Shown here piece by piece: positions 34,927-43,286 of a DNA stretch of 64,000 bases. Source of the DNA: JAEDHM01 sp964368645 (lineage in GTDB: Bacteria; Bacillota; Clostridia; Christensenellales; CAG-1252); NCBI GenBank assembly GCA_964368645.1, contig CAYJBY010000005.1, positions 1 through 64,000 on the forward strand. The letters are read 5' to 3'. Positions within the stretch are counted from its first letter, which is position 1. The number at the start of each line of letters is the position of its first letter. A model generated the notes under the pieces. That model was not told the origin of the DNA and searched no databases. It saw only the letters and a program-made list of their open reading frames with translations. Both the position numbers and the translations under genes were made by a program.

Positions 34927-36066
34927 TTAAAACATTAAATCAGACGGCATATCAGCCTTTTTACATTGACGGTCGTTATATTTAAGTTCCGCAAACAGTA
35001 CGCCTAACAGGATAATCAGTACGCCCAACGGACACAGAACGCCGATAGCAGGCGGTATATCCGTCAAAGGTTTAGAGGATATTATGTTCCCCAAAAACAA
35101 AAACAAGAAAAGGAATATGATTACAGCCGCCACAAAGACACTGCCCCAAAGTGAAAATAAAGCGCGGTAAAGCTCTCTTTTTCCACCGCCGATTTGGGTA
35201 AGCACCGCCGTTTCCTTCGTGGACTCCTTGAGTATAATATCCGTAAAGGTTACTACTACAGTGAGCGTCAGTAGGAGAATACAAAGTATAATCGGAATAT
35301 AAATACGGACGTTTTCCTTAATAAGCTGTGTCTCGTTATCTCTGATTTTTGCAAAGGGCACGGCGTAATCGTCGCGGAGCAGAGCATAGCTCGCCGCGCT
35401 TTCGGCGTCCGAGGGGGTATTGTAGATATACAATCGATTGAGGTCGGCGTGATAGGACTCAAGCAGAGGGCAGTCTATTGCTAACATAATAAACTCGTAG
35501 GTTTCGGCTTTGCTTATCAGGTTGCCCTCGGCGGTAAGGGGAAGGGCGTACTTGGTAAAGCAGGGATAATAGGACTTCTGCGAGACGACTCCTGCGACTT
35601 TTATCGTAAGGGGCTGAGTTTCCGCTCCGTATTGTACAATGCCTACTGTTTTCAGCTCTCCTAACTTAAGCTCAGCGGCTTCGGATACAATAATATTAAG
35701 GTAGCCTTCCTCTGTTATTGCCTGTTTCGGCATACCGCCCTCTGCAAAGTCGAGAGTGTATGCGTTAAGATATTCCTTCGGCATTACGGTAAGGGTTTTT
35801 GTGACAGTGCCAAAGCCGTTAAGGCTCAGGTTTTTGTGATACAGCACCTTATCGGGAGCCCTGTCACAACCGCTCATATCCGCTCGGGTAAGCACAGCGT
35901 TATAGCTTAGTAATTCCTGCGCGACGTTAGAGCCGTCAATTACATCGGCGTATGCGGCAAAAACGGACACTGCGATATAGCATAATAGAGCCAGCAAAAC
36001 AGCCACTATCACAAAGTAGCCCAAGTGCCTTTGCAGTATTTTATTACCAAGTTTAATACTAATCAT
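34927..36066 (-). CDS. FtsX/MacB-like permease subunit
   Basis: The protein has about 380 residues with one N-terminal membrane helix, a large extracytoplasmic domain of about 200 residues, and three helices in the C-terminal third (LTLTVVVTFTDIIL, VFVAAVIIFLFLFLFLG, IGVLCPLGVLIILLGVLF). This is the FtsX/MacB layout. The ATG at 36066 has GGGGGTGG upstream; it overlaps the previous gene by 8 nt, so translation is coupled. It probably pairs with the ATPase at 34225 and with the permease-like protein upstream. Confidence 0.78.
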   Translation of the reverse strand: MISIKLGNKILQRHLGYFVIVAVLLALLCYIAVSVFAAYADVIDGSNVAQELLSYNAVLTRADMSGCDRAPDKVLYHKNLSLNGFGTVTKTLTVMPKEYLNAYTLDFAEGGMPKQAITEEGYLNIIVSEAAELKLGELKTVGIVQYGAETQPLTIKVAGVVSQKSYYPCFTKYALPLTAEGNLISKAETYEFIMLAIDCPLLESYHADLNRLYIYNTPSDAESAASYALLRDDYAVPFAKIRDNETQLIKENVRIYIPIILCILLLTLTVVVTFTDIILKESTKETAVLTQIGGGKRELYRALFSLWGSVFVAAVIIFLFLFLFLGNIISSKPLTDIPPAIGVLCPLGVLIILLGVLFAELKYNDRQCKKADMPSDLMF

Positions 36067-37036
36067 CGCGACCACCCACCCCCTTTAGACGAGGGATAAC
36101 GCCAAGGCACGAGGCAATGGCGAAAAGACCAATCGTTATGCCGTAGCATTCGGCGTAATTGAGTATGGACAGAGAGGACGTGATTTTGATGGTATTGATA
36201 GTAAGGGTTGCAAGAGCCAAGCGTTCGATAACGTAATACAGTATCGAGGACAGCGCGAACAACACGGTTATCACAATGACCGTAAGGGTAATAAAGCAGA
36301 TATATGGGGTATGTTTTTTATAGCCCATCTCCTCAAAAGCGCGCATTTCCGGTGCCAGCGTAACAAAATAACTGCGGATTAGCATAGTCAATGTGACGCA
36401 AGTCACCAAAAAGGTGACAATCCCGAACAGGGTAAACACGTTGAAATTAGCAAAAAAAGCAAAAGGCTCAGGTTGATAGTAGGCTATGGTAGCCTTTGGA
36501 AAAGCGTTATGCAGTATATCGGCTATCTCGCCGTCTGTGTAGGCAAATGAGGTATTGAGCGATACGCCGTGGCAAATCGCGTTTTTTTCCGCCGCGTATT
36601 CCATACTTAGGTAGCAGGTGCCGTCGTTGGAGTAGCCGCATACGGTAAAATCCTCTCCGTTAAGGGTGACGGTATCCGATAGGTTGGGCATAGTAGAGGA
36701 GTGCGGAACTACGATATCGGTTTTTTCGGCGGCGTTATGACCTGCGGTAATGCAGTGCAGAGCGCCCACCGCAACGCTGTAACCGTCGTAACGCAGTCTT
36801 GCGGCGACGATAATGTCATCTGGCAGTTGTTCAAAGCCCTCAAGTAAAGTTGCGGTGTCGCAATATGCTATTAACCCAAAAGATTCCTCGGTGTTGAGTC
36901 TGCTTAGCTTAAGAGAAAGGTTATAGCAAAAGAGCATACTGATACAGCAGATTACCACCGCCGAAAAGGCTATAATCTGCCGCAATAGAGAAAACCCCTT
37001 GATTTTTTTGAGTAAGCATTCAATTAGTGCTGTCAT
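36059..37036 (-). CDS. FtsX/MacB-like permease subunit
   Basis: The 325-residue protein repeats the layout of its neighbour: an N-terminal helix (IIAFSAVVICCISMLFCY), an extracytoplasmic domain, then three helices (VFTLFGIVTFLVTCVTL, ICFITLTVIVITVLFAL, CYGITIGLFAIASCLGV). Sequence identity with the next subunit is low, as usual for heterodimeric permeases. It overlaps the upstream gene by 17 nt and the downstream gene by 8 nt. Confidence 0.75.
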   Translation of the reverse strand: MTALIECLLKKIKGFSLLRQIIAFSAVVICCISMLFCYNLSLKLSRLNTEESFGLIAYCDTATLLEGFEQLPDDIIVAARLRYDGYSVAVGALHCITAGHNAAEKTDIVVPHSSTMPNLSDTVTLNGEDFTVCGYSNDGTCYLSMEYAAEKNAICHGVSLNTSFAYTDGEIADILHNAFPKATIAYYQPEPFAFFANFNVFTLFGIVTFLVTCVTLTMLIRSYFVTLAPEMRAFEEMGYKKHTPYICFITLTVIVITVLFALSSILYYVIERLALATLTINTIKITSSLSILNYAECYGITIGLFAIASCLGVIPRLKGVGGRDD

Positions 37037-38219
37037 TGTGGTTGTCGTCGGCTGCGGACGAGCTATTAGGCGCAGAGTCTGTAGCGGTTAAGTCAACGTA
37101 ATCGGAAGTACCCATTTTCCCTCTAGTGGACAGAATGTCAAAGATGACGTTACCGATGACGGCTAGAGCGAAAATGCCGCAGATTATGCCGAAGCAGATG
37201 CCGTAATAGCTTTGAAAAATCATATATGGGAAAGAAGCTGTGCCGATAGCGGCAATATATCTCACAAGGGTGACGATTACAAAGGATAAGGTTGCAAGAG
37301 TAAGACCGATATATTTGTGCGGTTTTTTGCCGAGGAGCAGAAGCGTCATTACCGCCAAAACAACCGCTACGATAAGCGGTAATTCCCACCAATTAACCTC
37401 TAAAGGTTCAAAAGCGTGATGGTCGTCATAGTAGCCGCTTGTGATTGACGGAGTACCGCCGCTTAGGGTTGCGCCGCCGATGACGTACGTGCCGCGTATG
37501 CTTTCCTCTGCCTCCATTAACTGATAAAACTCCGCAGACGTGGAGTATATATGGATATAGGTTACGCTTTCGCCGTTAATGTCGGTTTCGTACAAAATCT
37601 TGCCGTTGTCTAAGGTGGGAACCACAATCGCGCCCTGATAAAAATCAAGGGTGGACAGCCCGATGACGGAAGTAACGCCTATTCTGCCAACTGCAACGCA
37701 TCGGTAGTCCTTACCGCCGATAACAGCGGAAAATTCGTCGCCGATTTTCACGTTTCTAAAGTAGTATCCGCTAATCACCGTTGGTACCGCGCCGCCCTCG
37801 TAAACTGCGGGCACGTCAACGCCCTCAAGCAGAGTATAGGCAAGGGAAAAGTCGGATAATTGCGAGCCTTCCGTTTTCATTGCATATACTATGTCGTGTT
37901 GCTTATTGCCAACCTTTAAGAGGGCTTTACCTCTAGACTTTTGATGATAGTAGTCGCAATCGTTACTGTCGAGAAAGCTTTTCAGCGTTAAATAATCGTC
38001 CTCGTAAACTGTCGCCTTAACGTAATTGCGATAGGTGACGGTTGTGCCAATAGGCAGAGCCGTATGCTCGTAATTAATCGCCTCGTATATAGTGTTGTTA
38101 GCGTAATTATCCTCTTGCGTACCGTAAAAATCATAAATAATCAAATCGCAAGCAATAACTACTATCAGTAGCACAGCGAGTTTTATTATCAGCGGTACGT
38201 TTTTTTGAATTTTACTCAT
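37020..38219 (-). CDS. Membrane protein with large extracytoplasmic domain (MacB-PCD-like)
   Basis: The 399-residue protein has one N-terminal helix, about 240 residues outside the membrane with repeated beta patterns (ISGYYFRNVKIGDEFSAVIG), four C-terminal helices, and a disordered Asp/Ser/Asn-rich tail. It differs from the two following subunits in having four instead of three terminal helices. In bacteriocin-type gene clusters a long multi-helix protein of this kind often stands next to the secreted product; whether this one exports or protects cannot be said. It overlaps the secreted protein gene by 8 nt. Confidence 0.68.
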   Translation of the reverse strand: MSKIQKNVPLIIKLAVLLIVVIACDLIIYDFYGTQEDNYANNTIYEAINYEHTALPIGTTVTYRNYVKATVYEDDYLTLKSFLDSNDCDYYHQKSRGKALLKVGNKQHDIVYAMKTEGSQLSDFSLAYTLLEGVDVPAVYEGGAVPTVISGYYFRNVKIGDEFSAVIGGKDYRCVAVGRIGVTSVIGLSTLDFYQGAIVVPTLDNGKILYETDINGESVTYIHIYSTSAEFYQLMEAEESIRGTYVIGGATLSGGTPSITSGYYDDHHAFEPLEVNWWELPLIVAVVLAVMTLLLLGKKPHKYIGLTLATLSFVIVTLVRYIAAIGTASFPYMIFQSYYGICFGIICGIFALAVIGNVIFDILSTRGKMGTSDYVDLTATDSAPNSSSAADDNHNDSTN

Positions 38220-38733
38220 AGCATATATTGCCGAAAAAATCTATTGATGCTGCGGTGTCAAAATAATCCACATTTGTATAGTGCTCGGTTTTTCCAACTC
38301 TATAGAATATGCTCAGTTTATCAGTAGTCGCAGTTCCGCCGTAATAGGTACTAGACGTACCTTTAGTGTATGACGTAATAGATGAGACCTTTGTTTTTAC
38401 CGAAACACCGTTTACGCTGCGTACTACTGAATAGATTGGACTTGTACCAGTTGAAGGATTACCAGAAGGGATAAAAGTTTCCACACTAGTTGTCGCCTGT
38501 TTATCATTTAATTGGGTCTTAACAAAAACATTAAGGTCTGCTGGACCACCAGAACAGCTATAAAGTACATCGTAAGATTTGCTACTAGGCATATTGTATC
38601 GGAGCGAGGCAAGATTTCCAGTCCATTGAATGGTCTCAGCTTGCGCCGTAATTGTAATGAAACAAAATGCTCCAATAATTACCGAAAAAATAATAACAAA
38701 CGTAAAAAAAGGGATTTTAAATTTTCTTGACAT
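38212..38733 (-). CDS. Secreted beta-rich protein of unknown function
   Basis: The 173-residue precursor has a clear signal peptide: basic SRKFK, a hydrophobic core ending in FITITAQA, and an AQA-E cleavage site near residue 33. The mature part of about 140 residues is rich in Ser, Thr, Tyr and Gly and poor in charge, with SGNPSTGTSPIYSVVRSV and TSSTYYGGTATT. I recognise no family. It is the first gene of an operon with three membrane subunits and an ABC ATPase. The arrangement resembles lactococcin 972-type bacteriocin loci, though the protein is about twice as long. GGAGGAAAAG precedes the ATG. Confidence 0.7.
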   Translation of the reverse strand: MSRKFKIPFFTFVIIFSVIIGAFCFITITAQAETIQWTGNLASLRYNMPSSKSYDVLYSCSGGPADLNVFVKTQLNDKQATTSVETFIPSGNPSTGTSPIYSVVRSVNGVSVKTKVSSITSYTKGTSSTYYGGTATTDKLSIFYRVGKTEHYTNVDYFDTAASIDFFGNICYE

Positions 38734-38773
38734 ATCTTTTCCTCCAAAATAAATTCAATACAAAATTTCTTTT

Positions 38774-38802
38774 ATTATACTGTTTGTGGTCGTTATTTGC
38801 AA
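38774..38802 (-). promoter_or_regulatory. Promoter of the secreted protein/ABC operon
   Basis: Minus strand TTGCAA (38802-38797), 17-bp spacer, TATAAT (38779-38774). Confidence 0.75.
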
Positions 38803-39106
38803 TGTATATCACTTTTCTTAATGAATTTTTAATAATCGAAAAAAACACTATTAAAAAAATAAGAAGTTGCTTATGCTTTTATAATAATATATTTACATAT
38901 GTAAAGCGTCTTTCTTCTGGAAAATGCAAAGAAATTTTACTTGAAAAATAGCTGATATTTATTTTTTTTCCATATTTGATCTCTTGTAATCCTGCTTTTA
39001 TATTCATCGTCTATACTGTAAGCGAATCGCGATTGTCTAAAAGCGCATTGTAGCGAAAATTGTGATATTCTATTCTTGCGCTTATTGGCACAAAATAATC
39101 GCTTAC
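38803..39106. other. AT-rich intergenic region
   Basis: No gene is seen in this AT-rich stretch between the operon promoter and the ATPase terminator. Its right end carries a 9-bp inverted repeat: TGTAAGCGA at 39017-39025 and TCGCTTACA at 39099-39107, enclosing 73 bases. The ends read TG...CA as in some mobile element termini, but no flanking target duplication is visible. Confidence 0.4.
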
Positions 39107-39142
39107 AAAAAAACCGAAACGAAAATGTTTCCGTCTCGGTTT
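39107..39142 (-). terminator. Terminator of the metal ATPase operon
   Basis: Minus strand AAACCGA-G-ACG pairs with CGT-T-TCGGTTT (39142-39132 with 39121-39111) and a seven-base T-run follows, about 50 nt after the stop. Confidence 0.82.
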
Positions 39143-39192
39143 AGATTGATATAGTTTACCGCTTAGGTTTTTCTGTTTTTTTGGCGGTTATC

Positions 39193-41708
39193 TTACGCCG
39201 CCTTGACTGCTACGGACTCTTTTTTCTTTCTGTTTCGCAGTAATCTTGCGGAGTTGAGCACCACCAGTATGGAATTGCCGTTATGCACCAACGCACCCGT
39301 TACGGGGGAGAGGATTCCGAAAAGACTGCATATAACCGCCGCCACGTTGACCGCCATTGCGAAGATAATATTGACCTTAACGGTGGTCAGAACTCTGCGG
39401 CTTAGGCTGACGCATTCGGCTACCTTGCCGATACCGCCGTCCAAAACCGCCATATCAGCGGCTTCCACCGCCACGTCACTGCCTAATACGTCCATAGCGA
39501 TACCGCAATCCGCACCTGCAAGAGAGGGCGCGTCGTTAATGCCGTCGCCGACCATACAAACCTTACCGCGCTTTTTCAGCTCGTTAATGACTTCCAGCTT
39601 GTCGGCAGGCATAAGCCCTGCTCTGACCTCGCTAACGCCGCAGGCGGCGGCAACGAATTCCGCGCTTTTTTGGTTGTCACCCGTGAGCATAACCGTCATA
39701 ATCCCTGCTCGATTAAGCTCCTCGATAGTAGCCTTTGCCTCGGGCTTAATGGTGTCGGAGAAGATGAGAAGACCGCTTACCTTGCCGTCGAAAAGCACCA
39801 CCGTTACGGTAAAGCCCTTATCCTCGGCGTCACGCTCCGCTTCCGCAAATTCGCCTATATTTCCGCCGTTTTTGAGAAATCTCGCACTGCCGACAGCCTC
39901 GACGCTAACGCCGTCAACTACGCCCTTAATGCCCATACCCGCAACTGTATCCGTGCCCGAGGGAGCCTTAGGAGCAAAGTCGATATAGCGCATAACGGCT
40001 TTTGCAAGAGGGTGGTCGGAGTATTGCTCTATCGCCGCGACCTTATCCAAAAAATCTCTTTCGTCGCCTGCGCACACCACCTTATTAAGTATGATTTCGC
40101 CCGTGGTAAGGGTATTGGTTTTGTCGAAGCAAATCGACTTTACGTTGGCAAGCGTCTCAAGTGACGCGCCGCTCTTTATCAAAATACCTCTTTTCGCGCC
40201 GTAGCCTAACCCTGCCGACATCGCAGTGGGCGTGGCAAGCACCAAGGAGCAAGGGCAGAAAACCACCAGTATGGTAACGGCACGCACAAGCGCAACGCTC
40301 CAGACGTTTTTAAGCCAAAAACCTGCTATCAGTCCGACTATTACAGAGAGAGCTATTGCGGAGGGAACAATATAGCTTGCCCAACGGTCGGCAACGCCTG
40401 CTATCGGCGCACGGGAACCAGACGCTTCCTCAACAAGCTCCGCCATTTTCGCAATGGTCATATCCTTGGGATCCTTAGTAACCTTGACCTGAACGGAGCC
40501 GGTGGTATTGAACGTACCCCCGAAAACCTGATCGCCGACGGTCTTGTCAACAGGCAGGTATTCTCCCGTAACCGAGGCTTGGTTCACCGAGGTTGAACCG
40601 GAAATAATTTCGCCGTCCACTGCAATCATTTCGCCTGCCTTAACGACTACGGTATCGCCTACGGCAATAGCGGATAAGGGGCGTTTTTCGATACCGTTTT
40701 CGGTTACTACGTTAGCTTCCTTGGGAATTAAGCCCACCAAACTCTCTATTCCCGAACGGGTTTTTCTCACCGTTGCGTCCTCGATAAGCTCGCCTAAGGT
40801 CATAAGCCAAGCCACCTCGCCTGCGGCAAAGACATAGCTGTGGTTATGACCGCCTGCGGCGTTAAGCTCAAAGAAAAAGCCCAGTATTTCCAAAGCCAGA
40901 CAGGCAATCATCGACGTGGTTATCAAAGCTGCGGCGATGATTTTTCCCCGTAACAGGGCTTTAACCGCGTTGACGGCTATTCCCGTTCCGCAAAGCACCA
41001 CGGCTACCCAAGCAGGATTGACGTAGTAGAAGGGCAAAAATCCGATATGCTTCCAATCAAAATATCCGAGTACCAAAAAGACAAAGGAGATACCGAGAAT
41101 AATCAGCGACCGCTTTACCTCGTTTTTGTCCGAAGCTCCGTGCTCGCCGCCGCAACCGCAAGAGTCGTGGTCGTGTTCACCGTGACAGCAGCTTGCCTCG
41201 TGCTTGTGCTTGTGTTCACCGTGACAGCAATCTGCCTCGGTCTTGTGCTTTTGTTCGCTGTGACAGCAACTTGCCTCGTGTTCGTGCTTGTGCTCGTGTT
41301 CGCCGTGACAGCAGCTTGCCTCGTGTTCGTGCTTTTGTTCGCCGTGACAGCATTCTGCCTCGTGTTCGTGCTTGTGTTCGCCGTGACAGCATTCCGTTTT
41401 GTCAATCCGCTCTTTGGCTTGGATATTGCAATNNNNNNNNNNNNNNNNNNNNNNNNNNNNNNNNNNNNNNNNNNNNNNNNNNNNNNNNNNNNNNNNNNNN
41501 NNNNNNNNNNNNNNNNNNNNNNNNNNNNNNNNTCGCCGTGACAGCATTCCGTTTTGTCAATCCGCTCTTTGGCTTGGATATTGCAATTGCAGTCCGCCTC
41601 GTGCGCTTGACCGGACTTTATTGAGGACCGGTTTTCGTCTGCCTTAAGACAGCACGAACCGTCGTTATGCCTTGCGTCTTCCGACTCACAATGACAATCT
41701 TTATTCAT
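39193..41708 (-). CDS. Heavy-metal-translocating P-type ATPase with Cys/His-rich N-terminal repeats (interrupted by an assembly gap)
   Basis: This P1B ATPase exports a soft or transition metal. It has membrane helices, the transmembrane metal motif FCPCSLVLATPTAM, HP in YSDHPLAKAV, and GDGINDAPSLAGAD. The phosphorylation loop reads FDKTNTLTTG, with Asn (codon at 40114-40116) in place of the near-invariant Gly of DKTGTLT. The N-terminus holds six CCHGE-type repeats of 13-15 residues full of His, Glu and Lys. The start is the ATG at 41708 with GAGGTG upstream, 8 nt after csoR. The 100-N gap at 41433-41532 splits the frame. Joining the 55-base duplicated flanks restores one frame from this ATG. 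Metal specificity (Cu, Zn, Cd or Co) is not decided by the motifs. Confidence 0.85.
41150..41400 (-). repeat. In-gene repeats coding for Cys/His metal-binding units
   Basis: About six direct repeats of 39-45 bases encode CCHGE(H/Q)KHEHEA-like units of the ATPase N-terminus. They are likely to bind metal and are probably the cause of the nearby assembly break. Confidence 0.8.
41433..41532. other. Assembly gap of 100 N, probably artificial
   Basis: The 55 bases before the gap (41378-41432) are identical to the 55 bases after it (41533-41587). Two contigs that overlap by one k-mer were scaffolded with a default gap instead of being merged, so there may be no missing sequence. Confidence 0.85.
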
Positions 41709-41716
41709 AATTCACC

Positions 41717-41989
41717 TCACAATAGGTATTCGTCCAGAACCTTGGAAAAGTGCTCCAGACTGTCCACGTCTCCGTTTTGAATATCCTCCACCACGCAATG
41801 CGTAATGTGGTTTTTGAGTAAAAGCCGTCCGCTTGTACGCAGGTTGGACTGCACAGCCAAAAGCTGTTGCAGTATATCCTCGCAGGGAGCGTCGTTTTCA
41901 AGCATAGTGATTATGCTTTTCAAATGACCTGCCGAGGTTGCCAGTCTGCCCTTGACGTTAGCCTTCAAATCGTTATTAATGCAATCCAT
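41717..41989 (-). CDS. csoR: CsoR/RcnR/FrmR-family metal-sensing repressor
   Basis: The 90-residue all-helical protein belongs to the CsoR family (DUF156). The ligands of the Cys-His-Cys site are visible: C36 in APCEDILQQL, then H and C in KNHITHCV about 26-30 residues later. Binding of Cu(I) or a similar metal releases the repressor from DNA. GGAGT precedes the ATG. It is the first gene of the operon with the P-type ATPase and lies behind a G/C-tract operator of the type used by this family, so it probably controls the operon and itself. Confidence 0.88.
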   Translation of the reverse strand: MDCINNDLKANVKGRLATSAGHLKSIITMLENDAPCEDILQQLLAVQSNLRTSGRLLLKNHITHCVVEDIQNGDVDSLEHFSKVLDEYLL

Positions 41990-42023
41990 AATAAACTCCT
42001 TATACGGCGGTTGCCTTTGGTGA

Positions 42024-42050
42024 ACCCAACCCCCCTAGGGGGGAGGGGTA
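42024..42050 (-). promoter_or_regulatory. Probable CsoR operator
   Basis: A perfect palindrome CCCCCCTAGGGGGG (42030-42043), flanked by GTACCCCT on one side and TTGGGTT on the other (minus strand), lies at the transcription start just behind the -10 box. CsoR/RcnR sites are GC-tract palindromes of this kind. Confidence 0.75.
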
Positions 42051-42057
42051 CAGCTAT

Positions 42058-42086
42058 ATAATACAAGGCTTTTCCTTCCTTGTCAA
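42058..42086 (-). promoter_or_regulatory. csoR-ATPase promoter
   Basis: Minus strand TTGACA (42086-42081), 17-bp spacer, TATTAT (42063-42058). Confidence 0.8.
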
Positions 42087-42620
42087 GTGCTTTTTGAAAT
42101 ATTTTTCATATTTTATCCGTAAGAGTATCGGTACGCTGACGCGTTTGACGTTTCTGTAAATCGGGAAATAAGACCGCAAAGCTATGAGTTTAATCGATTT
42201 TTGTATTTGGCGAAGTTTATATAATGAGAATTTACATTCGGTTACAGAATGATTTTATAATAAGGATATATAATAGGCGGCGGCAAAGGGTTGTAATAAT
42301 AACCGATTATCGAAATCGCTTGTTGCAAAAGGATAATAAGTAGGTATCGGCAAAGCATTGAAAACCAGAGGTTATCGAAATTGCTCGTTGTAATAGGTTT
42401 TGAAAAACCTTAATCGGATATTCGGCAATAGATTACGATATGAATGCGGACAGTAAGCTTTATCCTTATATAATAGGGAAACCGAGGTGATCGGAGAAAG
42501 GCGCGGCCGCAATGAGGTAACGGCTTGACGGCACTGCGGTAAGTCCTTACCCTGTGCAATTCCATACTTGCCGCAAGCCGCCGCAAAAAATAACCGAGAT
42601 AAAAAAATAAAAACGGTAAA
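42087..42620. other. Long intergenic region with imperfect repeats
   Basis: About 530 bases hold no credible gene. An imperfect direct repeat of 65-67 bases occurs twice: CGGCAAAG at 42281 and 42348, and a 21-base block ending TTGTTG or TCGTTG at 42305-42325 and 42370-42390. Several TATAAT-like boxes are present (about 42219, 42269, 42470). A GC-rich stretch at 42475-42590 contains a GGTAAG/CTTACC hairpin. An unannotated small RNA is possible; I recognise none. Confidence 0.4.
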
Positions 42621-42625
42621 AATCA

Positions 42626-42654
42626 TTGACAACCGCATTTTGGAACTATATAAT
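42626..42654 (+). promoter_or_regulatory. tRNA-Arg promoter
   Basis: TTGACA (42626-42631), 17-bp spacer, TATAAT (42649-42654), 17 nt before the tRNA. Confidence 0.85.
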
Positions 42655-42671
42655 AAGTATCGTTAAATTAT

Positions 42672-42748
<77 letters not shown>

Positions 42749-42750
42749 AA

Positions 42751-42780
42751 AAGGAAGACTTATCACAAGTCTTCCTTTTT
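42751..42780 (+). terminator. tRNA-Arg terminator
   Basis: AAGGAAGACTT (42751-42761) pairs with AAGTCTTCCTT (42767-42777), and the T-run continues to 42781. Confidence 0.9.
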
Positions 42781-42781
42781 T

Positions 42782-42893
42782 CGTACAGTTGATTTCGTAC
42801 AGTTGATTTCGTACAGTTGATTTCGTACAGTTGATTTCGTGCAGTTGATTTCGTACAGTTGATTTCGTACAGTTGATTTCGTACAGTTGATTA
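42782..42893. repeat. Eight tandem copies of a 14-bp repeat
   Basis: The unit CGTACAGTTGATTT is repeated eight times in perfect register. The fifth copy has one change (CGTGCAG) and the last ends in A. The array lies between the tRNA terminator and the convergent TfoX-like gene. There are no spacers, so it is not a CRISPR array. Confidence 0.95.
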
Positions 42894-42936
42894 TTTGTTT
42901 AGTATTGCGGTGCTGGTTACGCACTGCCGACAAGGG

Positions 42937-43245
42937 TTATTTTTTCTTGGGCAGGGGGGTAATTGCCTCCAATATCCCGATAACCTTTTCGGTAAGCTCC
43001 CTATCCTCCACGTCCAGAACGTAATGCTCCTTCGCGCCCTGATAAGGGTAGCCCCTTTCCGCCTCCGCCATAAGCAGCGCAATAGGCGGCAGGATTTTCA
43101 CGAATACGGTGTTATCGCACAGCAACAGTATCGGCTTGCCGTTGATATAAATCATATATTCGCCGAACATTTTTTTACTGCGAACCGAGTAATTACCCTT
43201 AAGCTGATCGCATACGAACTCGACGTAATCTACAGTAGTAGCCAT
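42937..43245 (-). CDS. TfoX/Sxy N-terminal domain protein
   Basis: The 102-residue protein consists of a TfoX N-terminal domain only: VEFVCDQLKG, VRSKKMFGEYMIYINGKPILLLCDN (motif core KKMFGEY), and FVKILPP. In gamma-proteobacteria Sxy/TfoX activates competence genes together with CRP, but stand-alone domains in Firmicutes have no established role. The ATG at 43245 has AGGTG 6 nt upstream and replaces a GTG at 43254. Confidence 0.82.
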   Translation of the reverse strand: MATTVDYVEFVCDQLKGNYSVRSKKMFGEYMIYINGKPILLLCDNTVFVKILPPIALLMAEAERGYPYQGAKEHYVLDVEDRELTEKVIGILEAITPLPKKK

Positions 43246-43286
43246 AATTATCACCTATCTCCCGACGGGAGAGGACTTCGCGGAAC

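Noticed and set aside
41193..41624. Plus-strand frames through the ATPase repeats
   Set aside because: They are antisense readings of the Cys/His repeats and cross the N gap.
42782..42893. CRISPR array
   Set aside because: The eight 14-bp units are contiguous, without spacers, and no cas gene is nearby.
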